From: an uncultured Prevotella sp. | GTDB lineage: Bacteria > Bacteroidota > Bacteroidia > Bacteroidales > Bacteroidaceae | Direction of reading: 5' to 3' | NCBI GenBank assembly: GCA_944321295.1 | Contig: CALUKU010000017.1 | Location: 1 to 64,000, forward strand | Length of the DNA stretch: 64,000 bases | Part shown: one piece after another, positions 30,743 through 42,700 of the stretch | Layout: each line of letters starts with the position of its first letter | Position numbering within the stretch: the first letter of the stretch is position 1 | The notes under the pieces: model-generated | The model's input: only the letters and a program-made list of their open reading frames with translations | What the model was told of the DNA's origin: nothing | The model's database searches: none | Program-made: the position numbers and the translations under genes

Positions 30743-33700
30743 ATGGCACAAGACAATATAAAGAACTTATATGAGGCGTTGAAGAACGATTACGACCTCG
30801 GAAGTGAGCAGGAATTTAGAAATTCGTTGAAAGATGCGAACAACAGGCGTAATCTATATAGTGCGATTGAGAACGATTACGACCTCGGAAGTGAGCAGGA
30901 CTTTGAAAAATCGTTAGGATATGGGAATACAGGGAGTGCTGGGAGTGCCGAAAGAACTGAGAGTGCTGGGACGTTCACGCAGGAGGAATACGGCAAGTTG
31001 TCGCCAACGGCGCAGGAAGTGGCGCAGGGCGTAGGCGTAGCACCTCAAACTAATAATAAGCCGAATAAGGCAAATGGGCCTGATACGCCGAGGATGCAGT
31101 TTGTGCCGGAAGCCGAGAATGTTGTCATGGCGACACCGACAGCCGAAACATTGAAAAAATATCCCTGGCTGAAAGCAGACGAGGCTGTGCCGTTTGACAG
31201 AAATACAGGTGAACCACTGCACACTTGGGTTGACGAACAGGGCAACCCGATATCGCAGAGGGACTTGGACGTAAGGCGTGCGAAGGAAGAGATAACCGGC
31301 GAAAAGGAATACATGCGGAAGACACCTGCCTCATTACAGCTGCCCGGCGGAACGACACGAGGCGTAAGGCTCGACGGAAGCATCAGCGGCTATGTTGACA
31401 ATATGATGAAGCAGCAGTACGGCGACGACTACGCCAATAAGCAATATACTACGAAAGACGGTAGACAGATAAGCGGAACAGAGCTTCTCAACGAAACGGC
31501 GCAGGAAACATATAACGAGCTGAACGAGGAATTACGCGCGGCAAGAATAGACATGTTGCTTTCGGATGACGAAGAACAAAAGAAACAACTCGTCGACAAT
31601 CTTAGCAAAAAATGGAACGGAGTTATCAGTGAACAGAGCTTAAGCGAGGCACTTAACGACAAGGAAACAGCAAGAGAAGACCTTGTAGCAATGGCTGGCG
31701 ACGAGATAGAAAAAGCCCGTGCGGACGAGCGTCGCATAAGGGCGGAAATGGATAGACGAGGTGCTGAACTTGACAGTCAGACATCACCTTTCGCCGACCA
31801 AACGTTCAATGTCAGAGGCGTTGACAGCGAATACAGGTTCTTGACAGCCGAGCTTAACGCCGTGCAAGACCGCATAAAGTCGTGGGAGGCCGTAAGGGAC
31901 AGCAAGGATGTCGGACTGCTTAGAGGATTGGCAAATACGGCTGGCAACATAAGGACTTGGGACTTAGGCATGTCGGATTTTAACACCGGGCTGGCATTGC
32001 TGACTTCACGAGGGGAGAAAAGGCAGGAGCTTGTTAACCTACTTGGTGGTGCACAGAAAGCAGCAAGCTTAGAAGACCAGACGACCAACAACATATACCG
32101 CTGGGCGAAGATAGCCGGTGAGAGTCTGCCATTCGCCGCTACATTCATGGCAACCGGCGGCGGTTTCGCCAACATAGGTAAAGCCGCTGGCAATAGGGCG
32201 TTGCGAATAGCGGAGAGAAGAGCCATTGACGGGCTGGCAAAGAATGTTGTCAAGAACATGGGCGTAGGTCTTGGCGAGGTTGCCTCTTCTTACTTATTGG
32301 CGACAACGGCGCAAGGTCTTGGTACGGCCGGCGACATAATGCGCAGGCGTACAGGAGAGATACAGCAAGGCAGCGACGGCAATTACGAACTTGTGAACGG
32401 CAGCAGTTGGGGCGAAGCCGTCTATAAAGGAGCGACAGCCGCGGCTATAGAGAACTACACAGAAATGCTTGGCGCACATATCAATATAGGCAAGAACGTG
32501 ATGAACTTCTTGCCGAAAATCGGCATGGGGCGTGTAAGCGACTGGTTCTTGAAGGCAGGAAAGCAGAATTGGTACAACACGACAAAAGAATGGCTGTCGC
32601 GCATGGGCGTGAACGGCTACGGCGGTGAAGTGCTTGAAGAAGAGATTGCAATACCTCTTAATGCAATATTGGTAGGCGACAATCCGTTGCTCTTCGGCAA
32701 CGGCGGTCTGCTTGACAAAGACACCCAAATAGACATCTTGGGCGGTATGGCCTTAAGCATTGCAGGCATGAACGCAGGTACGCTTGCCGCATATGGCACA
32801 CAGCGTGGAGTGTATGCTGCAATGACGGCAAACGACGAAAGACGGCTGAACAATGCAGATGCGACAGCCCTTGAAGTGTTAGGCAACAAATGGAATGATA
32901 TTAAAGACGACATTGACAACACGCCGAATGATGCAATGCCGGAACTGATGAAAGAGTATGCCGCCGACGAAACGATGAGCAAGGAAGAGAAAGAAGCCGT
33001 CGGTGGATATATCACTTCATTACTTAGGTCGAGAGGTCATAATCTCGGCCAAAACGCCGTTATGCAAGCTGACGAGGAAGAACGGACGGTGCTTAACAAC
33101 AATCTTACGCCCGAGGAACAGCAGAACGTTCATGAGGACGGCATGATACACACGGTGTTGCTCTACCCTACCGCAGAGAACGGCGGAGAGCCGCAGGAGG
33201 TGTTTATCACGAAAGGCAACGTGGTGATGCGCGGCGACGGGACGGTAGACACGGAGGCTTCGAGCGACGCGATATATTACAAAGGCTCTGACGGACAGGT
33301 GCACATGACCTCGCCCGACAAGATACAAAGCGTGAACGAGCCTGTAAGTATTGAAGAATATGCAGCGGCCGACGCGGTGAATGAGCCTAATATGCCTAAT
33401 GAGCCTAATACGATGGAAGGTTTTGCAGTAGGCGACGAAGTGAATGTGAATATTGGCGGCAACAATTATACGGCAACGGTGCAGGGCACTGACGGCAACG
33501 GTAATGTACAAGTATATTATCAGAACGAAGACGGCATTGACGTACCGGCGACATTCACCATTGACGAGCTTCGGAACATGAACAGGCCGAACGACGAACA
33601 GCCGCCGATGGGCGGTGCCGGTGCTATTGTTGAAGAGCCAGTAGTGGAAATCGGCAATAGTGCTGAAAATATTCTGCAAAATGATGGATTTTCCACGGGA

Positions 33701-36700
33701 AACAGCAACATTAGTGCTGAAAATATTCCTACAGAGGAAGAGAGTACAGAGAGTATTGAGAGTGCTGGGAATGACGCAGAAGAGATCATACCGACAGATG
33801 AAGACGGCAATCCGCGTTATTATGACGCGCCTGTAGAGGCTACGATAGCCGACCTGTATGACGGAAGTCTTGACGACGCAGAGGTGCAGGGCTTTATCGA
33901 CGCAAATATCAATGAGGCGCAGAAGAAGTATGACAACATACAGAAGAAAGCACCGAAGATTGGCACGAACAAGGCAAAGTATCTGGAGCAAAAGCGCAAA
34001 TGGCAAGCAGATGTAGACGAGGCGAAGCGTGTGCTTGACTATTGGAACGAGGTAAATACACAGAAAGAAAGCATAACGCACACCACACCGCAAGAAATTG
34101 AAGCGGCACAGGCTGAACTTAGCGGACAGAACGCACGCGAGGAATATACCGCGATGAGAGAGAACGTGCCGACAAATCCCGTCGCCGTAGCTTCCGACTT
34201 CATACGTGGCGCAAAGATTACGCCCGAGAGCTTCAGGGCGGAAACAGGCTATGGAGCTGGCGAGCAACGTCGTTTCGTAGGTATGATAGCCACGGAACAG
34301 AACGGTGGCAAGTCTATAGACAGATTGGCCGAGGAGTTGGTAAGCTATGACAATGCAGAGCTTAACGGAGTAACATTCAACGGCGACACGAGCACGGCAA
34401 AGGATGCAATACTCGAAGCGTTGCAGGGCGCAAGCACTCGTGGCGAGCTTGCCGTAGACAACACCGCAGAGCAAGAGCGGTATGTTGAAGCACGCCGCGC
34501 CGAGCTTGATGCGCAATACATGGAGGCATACGGCATGACATACGAAGATTATTTGGCGTATGAAGAGCAGAAATTGCCCGAAATGTTGAGAAAATATGCT
34601 AACTTTGACGAGGTTGAATTTTACAACCTGTATGCGGACGAAATAGAGCAATCATTAAACGCAAGAATAAATGAACAAGGAAATGACACCACAGGAGAAG
34701 AGCCGCGAGCTGGCGGAGGCGATGAAGTTCTGCCTGGAGAAAGGACTGATAACGCCCGAGGAAGTGCAGGCGGCACAGAGCAAGGAACAGAAGTTCCAGC
34801 TGGCGTGCAAGGCACGGTTGAGGACGGAGCTATATCTGAAGAAACATCGATAGGAAACGGGCAATCAACTTTTATTGATGTAATAAGAACTCTTTATACA
34901 CGAGGCAAAGAGGTCGCTTCAAGACTTTTTAGCATGAAATTCTTTGATGTTGCTACAACACCAAAGTTTATGAAAGATCTTGGATTGCGTGGTGACAAGT
35001 TTACAATCAGATATGGTGTAATATCACGCCATTTCAACAAGGATAATGAACATGATTTGTCAGAAGAAATATGGGAACAGTTGCCAACGGCTATACAAAA
35101 TCCATTTGCGATAACACGGTATTTTACTGACGAAAACCGTAAACAACAAAAAGGATACCGTCTTTATACAACATTGCAATTGGGCAATGGCTCTTATGTT
35201 GTTGTAAGTGCAGAAGTCAAGAATGCTGGCCGTGATTTAGAGGTAAATGCAATCAATACTGTTTTTGGTCGGAATGTATTATCAGACGTTCATGACGAAC
35301 TGATTTACACGTCAGAAACAATTACTCCCGAACAGCAGTCACTTCTCAACGGGAACAATCCCCGTCAATATCCTGCCAATCGGGAGCTTTCTGAAAGCAA
35401 AGATACACAAACTTCCACAAATGAGCAAACCATTGGCGAAAAATTTGCACAAAACGAGAAAGAAGCAGAACATGAAGCGGAACTGGCTTCACGAGTGGAA
35501 GTAAGAGATGATGACTGGCAAGAGGGTGACAATGACAAGCCGACTTACAAACGAAGTATTATCATTGACGGCAAACATACCGCCACGCAAGTGGATCAAC
35601 CTGACAAGTACGGCCATTATACTGGTTCTTATTTCGAGTTTGACAACAAACGGTTTGGCAACATTGCAGAAATCGTTGATTACATAGACAACGGCCATAC
35701 GCTTGCCTCAAAGATTGCCCAAGCGGAAGCGGAAACCGACACGGAGCCGACCGAAGCGCAGAAAGAGGCTGGCAACTACAAGAAAGGCCATGTAAAGATT
35801 GACGGGTTTGACGTGACGATAGAGAACCCGAAAGGCAGCGTGCGCAGTGGAAAGGACGCTGACGGCACGCCGTGGAGTGTCACGATGAACAACACCTACG
35901 GCTACATACGCGGTACGGAGGGCGTGGACGGCGACCACATCGACGTATATCTTTCGGACAATCCGACAGAGGGCAACGTGTTTGTCATAGACCAGGTGAA
36001 CAGCGACGGCAGCTTTGACGAGCACAAGGTGATGTACGGTTTCAACAGCGCGGAAGAGGCACGCGACGCCTACCTTGCAAACTATTCTCCCGGCTGGCAA
36101 GGTCTTGGAACGATTACCGAGGTTACAAAGGACGAGTTCAAGAAGTGGGTCGGGTCGTCACATCGCAAGACGAAACCGTTTGCGGAGTATAAGAGCGTAA
36201 AGAAAGAAGGAGGACAAAACAAGGGAGAGAACATTCAATCAGACGCATACGATGATGCATATAATAAAACATACGCCGCATTGGCTGATGCACTTAAAGG
36301 AAACATCCCTAATATAAAAAACATCAAGTCGAAAATACGTAATTACAAAAAACGTATTAAAATATTGCAAGAAGGAGCGGCCATCGGCGTGAATTCTGAT
36401 GAAGAATTACATAAGGTTGAAAACAGCGTAGAAAAATTACGTGGAGAACAAAAGGCTTATGAAGATATACTCCAAGAAATTAACGAACGTATGGCGGCTG
36501 ATGAAAGCCAAACGTTATCAATTAATGACGTTAAAGCTGTCAATGACGGAGATTTGATATTTACCGAGCCGAAAACATCTGCGACGAATGAGGGGCTGGA
36601 ATATAATCCCATATGGCAATATTCCGTCAGCGTTGACAAACAAACCGGAAGGACGACTTTAAAACGTGATGATGTTAGCGGTCCTATCCCTATTGGCGAT

Positions 36701-39700
36701 GCACGTTTCACTCTTAATGCCGATAGCCCGCAAGAAATGCTTGACATACTTCGTAATCCGAATAATGGTATGCAGGATGTATTGGACGCTGTTGGCGTAA
36801 CACTTGAGAATAAAGCAAACATACGTGCAATAGAAGAAGAGGAACGCAAGAAAAACAGCTCCTCAAAGAACAGCGGTCAGTTCGGCCTTGTAAGTGACGA
36901 GCGCATGGAAGAGCTGAAAAAGCGGTTGAAGCAGAAAGTCCTTGGTCAAATGAACATGGGCATTGACCCGGAAATCCTTACTATCGGCATGGAACTGACA
37001 GCAGGCTATATAGACCGAGGAATAAAGACTTTTGCAGACTATGCCAAAGTGATGATAGATGACCTTGGCGATGCAATACGTCCCTATCTTAAATCATTCT
37101 ATAATGGCGCAAGAGATTTGCCGGAAGTACAGGAAGCCGGTCTTTCGGAAGAAATGACCCCGTATGACGATGTTCGCACGTTTGACGTAGCCAACTTTGA
37201 CAAAGAGAATGTCAATGCTTTAGAAACAATGCAGATGGCTGTGCAAGAGCGTGAAGCCACAAGGCAAGCAGATGAAGCTAAAGAGCGAATAACGGGAAAA
37301 CGTAGCGGACGTAGTACGAAAAGGCGCAGTAAGAAAGCGGTAACCCTGATAGCAGACCTTTTCGACCCAACAAGGAACAAGGAAGAAAAAGCTAAAAGTG
37401 CAGACGATATAGCAGAGTCAGTAACAGAAGTTACAGGACCTACCTCATTAAAGAGTGATGAGGAGTTGTCAGGAAACAGCATTGACTATCAGAAACGTGC
37501 AGAAGAAGAGAAAAACTTCGTAGGTGAAATAGCTGGTGAAATATCGTTCAAAGCTTCACAAAAGCAAGCAGGTAACGAATATACACCGCTGACAATGACA
37601 TCAATAAAGAAACTTCTGCAAAAATACGATACGCTTAAGGATTTGTCAACAACTGATATTCAAGAGTTGGTGGAATTGGCAATGACACAGCTGTCAAGGC
37701 TTGCCGCAAATGACGCAGTGCATAGTAAAAATGCGGGATTACAACGTGCAGGATATGAAAACATCGTAACCTTGTATGAAGCACAGCCTACGCTTAATGC
37801 CCGTGACAGCAGCAGAGTAGAACGCCAACAATACAGCACACCTACTCCGTATGGCTATGTCATGGGACAATTTGTCATGGCAGGTAAAGACGTGACGAGC
37901 GTATTAGAGCCAAGTGCCGGTAACGGAGCCTTGACAATAGCCTTTGCCCCTGAAATAGTCCATGTAAACGACATAGACGAACGTAGGCTTGCGAACCTGC
38001 GTACTTTAGGATACGGCCAAATTACAGGGCAAAACGCATTGTTGCCATTTGAAGGTGAGAAGGTGGATGCAGTATTGACAAATCCGCCTTTCGGGTCGAC
38101 GACACAAAAAGAGTTTGACGGTATCTTCAAAATATCCTCATTAGAGGGATTGATGGCAATAAATGCCCTTGACTCGATGAAAGATGACGGAAGAGCAGCC
38201 ATTATAATAGGCGGAAATACCGAATATCGTGAAAATGGCGTGATGAAACCGAAAGATATGCAATTTTTTGGTTATCTTTACAGCCACTACAATGTCGTGG
38301 ATGTTATCAACATGGACGGCGACATGTACGCACGCAACGGTACAAAGTACCCAGTACGTATCATATTGATAAATGGGCGAAAGACTGGCGATTTTAAGCG
38401 AGTAATACCGCCTGTAAGAAATAAGGGGCGTGCAGAACAAGTAAAAACATTCGACGAACTTTATAAACGAGTACAAGATGACATATTACAGCTTCAACAA
38501 GTGGAGAATACAACTGCCGGTAGCAATGGAGAAGCCGAAACCACCGACAGAGGAAGCCGTGAGAAAGACGGTGAAAACAATAATAGAGCAAACACTGGAA
38601 ACAGGACAGAACCCATACGAACAAGCGAGGATGGCGGAAGTACACAATCAAGAAACAATACTGCCCAATCCAGTAAGCAAGAAAGAGCAAGAAGCAGAAG
38701 CGAACAAGGCGCAACTGCTCGAATGGATAATGAGCACGGAAGAAATGCAGGAAGCATTGATAATGTTCCGCAACAGCAATCCGCAAGAAGGAACGAGCAA
38801 CGAAGTGGAAACGTGGACGATGAGCAAGGAAGAAACGGAGGAAATGACGGTAGAAACACTCCTGCTCAACCTGCGTCCAACGGAGGGCGACTGGCAGTAG
38901 GCCTGACGGATGAGAAAGTAGCATATCCCAACCGAAGCCAGTCGGCTACATTAATGTCGGTAGTGCCGGCCAATCAAGCACAAGTACTGGCTTCGTCACT
39001 TGAAGAGATAGGCGACGTAGACCAGTTCCTTGTAGACCAATTAGGATATTCGAGCAAAGAAGAGCTGTTTTCATATCTCGCAGCAGAACAGATAGACAGC
39101 GTGGCTCTTGCCATCAACCAAATGAACAAGGGCAACGGCTTCATTATCGGCGACATGACGGGAGTGGGAAAAGGCCGACAAGGAGCGGCAATTATCCGCT
39201 ATGCTGTAAGACAAGGTAAGAAACCAATATACTTCACGCAGAAACCGGCCCTATTTGCAGACAATTATCGTGACCTTAGCGACATAGGTAGCGGCGATTT
39301 GCGTCCTTTCATCATAGCGTCAAGTAAAGACGGCATTATAACGGATGCGAACGGAAACGTAGTACACAAACTTCCAACAAAGAAGGAAACGGAGCGTGTA
39401 TTCGATTACGTTCTTAAGAACGGTACGTTACCGGATGAATACGACTACGCTATTACTACATATAGTCAAATACAGAACGGGACAAAAGAATACGAGGCTA
39501 AGGGCAATAAAATCGAAGAAAAAAACAAGTCATACAAAAAGACGAAAATTCCCGCTGCCGACGTAAGCGGGCAACAACGCAGAAACGCTATTGAGGCACT
39601 ATCAAAAGGCAACATCATGATACTTGACGAAAGCCACACCGTAGGCGGTCAAGGTGGAGGAGCCATGTTTATGCAGTATCTTATGCCCGACGTTTCGGGA

Positions 39701-42700
39701 GTGACGTTCCTGTCGGCAACATTCGCTAAGCGAGCCGACAATATGCCGCTTTACGCTATGCGCACGGCATTGTCAGAGTCAGGAATGAAGCCCAATGAAA
39801 TGATAGAAGCGATACTGCGGGGCGGCGTGACATTACAGGAAATAATGTCGAAGCAACTTGTACAAAGCGGCCAGATGATACGTCGAGAAAGAAGTTTCCA
39901 AGGCGTAACCATAGACTGGATGCCTGTAAGTGAAGAGGCAGACAAAAAACAAAGAGAACAATTTGACGAAGTAGCAAACATATTCAATGACATACGTGCG
40001 TTTCAAGATGACTATATAAAGCCATTAGTGACACAGATGTCGGAAGATTTGGCAGAGGTAGGCTCGTTCTCGGACATTAAGAGGGGAACGGAAGCGATGG
40101 GCGTAAAGAACACACCTTTTGCCAGCAAGATGTACAATCTTGTGAACCAACTGCTGTTTGCGTTGAAGGCAGATGCAGTTGCAGACCGTGTTATATGGAA
40201 TTTGCAACACGGCTTTAAACCGGTAGTATCATTTACCAATACGATGGAAGGCTTTTTGGCAGATGCGCCGAAAGACACTCCTATGGATAAGATACCCAAT
40301 TTCTCGTTGACGCTTTTGAGGGCACTGGACGGCGTAATGCGCTATCAAGTGACTAACGCAGATAATGAAACAAGCGGTTCGGAGTTTAGATTATCTGACT
40401 TGTCTCCTGAAGGACGTGCTAAGTATAATGAAATCCACGACCGCATTATGAACATGTCGGCAAATCTCCCTATAAGTCCGATGGACGCAATTAAAATGAA
40501 GATAGAGGACGCTGGCTATAGTGTAGGAGAAATAACCGGAAGAACAACAGAATTAACAAAAGACGATGACGGCAAATACATAGTAAGAAACAGAACTGAC
40601 CGTGACAAGAAAGCGGCCGCACGAGATTTTAACAGCGGAAAGATAGACGTACTGATGATAAACAAGTCAGGTAGTACGGGAATATCGTTACACTCTTCAC
40701 CCAAATTCGCAGACCAACGTCAAAGAGTGATGGTATTCGCCCAGTTCCAGCAGGACATTAACGACGAAGTGCAAATGAGAGGCCGCATAGACCGCACTGG
40801 ACAGATTTACAGAGGTAAATATGAATACATCGTATCTTCAATACCAGCCGAGCAGCGTTTGCAAATGATGTTCAAGGCAAAGCTGAAATCATTGGACGCA
40901 AACACGACATCTTCACAGAAGTCGAAGTTTAACGAAATGCAAGTTGTTGATTATCTCAATAAATACGGAGATGAAGTGACATGGCAGTATATGCTGGAAC
41001 ACCCGGAACTTTCGGAAAAATTAGGTGATCCTCTTAAGATGTTAAGCGGGAAAGGCGAAGATAATACGAACAATAGTCGTGGCGGAGAAAACATAAAGCC
41101 GCAAGACGATTGCGCGGCAAAGATAGCCCGTTATCTCCCGTTCCTGCCCGTAAAAGAGCAAGAAGAAGTGTTTAAGGACATAACGGAAGCATATCAAGTA
41201 AAAATACAGCTCTTGAACGACGCCGGTGAAAACGACCTTGAGATAACCACAATGCCTCTGCGTGCACAAACAAAGAAACGCAGTATATGGCGCAGGGGTA
41301 AAGCTCCAAATAGCGGAAATGCCTTTGCCGACAATACATATCTGGAAGAAGTAGAAGTCGACGTGCTCAAAAAACCAATGAAAGCAAATGAAATAAAATC
41401 AATGGTTTCACGCATGGCAGACGGCAAGGACTTTGAAACGTGGCGAAATGAAAAGCGAAGTCAGATAAGCGACTATTACAACAAAAAGATAAACGACTTA
41501 CGTTATAAGCTGACAGAACAGGCAGATAAACGTGTAGAGAAACAAAGGGAACGCTTTATTAAAAGTGCGAAAAAAGCACGTGAAAGCGGTAAGAACACAT
41601 TCACGGACGCAGAAATAGCAGACCAGGCACAGATAGCAGTAGAGAGTGTGAGGAAAGACGCCGATGAAAGAATGGAGAAGCAAATCGGCGCTATCGAGAA
41701 GCGTAGAAACGAGCTAATAGAAGTGCTTGACATGTTTACGCCTTTAGAACCGTTGGTAATACCGCTGGATCTCCGTGAGGATGCGGTACAAACTACGTTC
41801 ACGCCAAGTTACGGTACATTCGTAGGATATAAATTCAGTAAAGAATTTAGTCCAAGCACGTCAACAGCCATATTCGCAACGCTTGACGGTAGAAGAAAGG
41901 TGGAGTTACCATTGAGAAGTGAACGAATATTCAACGGCATAAGGATGCAAACAGCAATGAACTCATATTTGCTGGGCGACATCAACATGGAAAACTGGAA
42001 TAGCAAAGTTCCGACGAAATCAAGGCGTACCGCATACATAGTAACCGGTAATCTATTGCAGGCTCTTGTTGACACGGAAAAGGACGCAAGGACAAAAGGT
42101 TATCTTATATCCTACTCGACTATCGACGGCGATACGCGTCAAGGCATATTAATGCCGGAACGCTTTAATCCTAACGACCTGCGTAATAGTGTGCCAATAA
42201 GTTCACGCTTACAGCAAATACGTAATGGTGAGAAGACTGAAAGCGAGGACGGAAAGATAAGCGTAGCCATAACCCCGGGCTGGAGAAGCGGTTATATTTT
42301 GCGTGTTCCTAAATCAACGCAGGCCGGCGCAAAATACTTTACCGACAATGAACTCCGAAATTTAGTCGACAACAACGAGTTTGAAACAAGAGGCAACAAC
42401 ATGGTGGCTAATTTTGGTGACGAACAGCTACCACAAGTGCTTGACCGTTTGGATAAACTAGGTGTGACGGTATTACAAGAGTCGAGTTTGGAGGAAGTCG
42501 GCAATGACGGTATAAGCGTTAACGAGGAAGAAGCTTTATTAAGAAGCGGCGAAGGAACGTTAACAGACGATGAATTGGCAAATGCCAACGACCCTACTTC
42601 AAGATTTTTAGGTAGGTCAACCCGGACGGCACGACAGCGCAGGGAATTTGCCGAGCGCGAACGTGGCCGTATGGTGGACCGCGTGAACGAACTTGCCGAA

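Noticed and set aside
33020..34651. 543-codon leftward ORF inside the giant gene
   Set aside because: Antisense shadow of a G-poor, purine-rich coding strand; composition is Val/Leu/Arg/Tyr/His-rich without domain features, while the sense frame is continuous with recognised domains.
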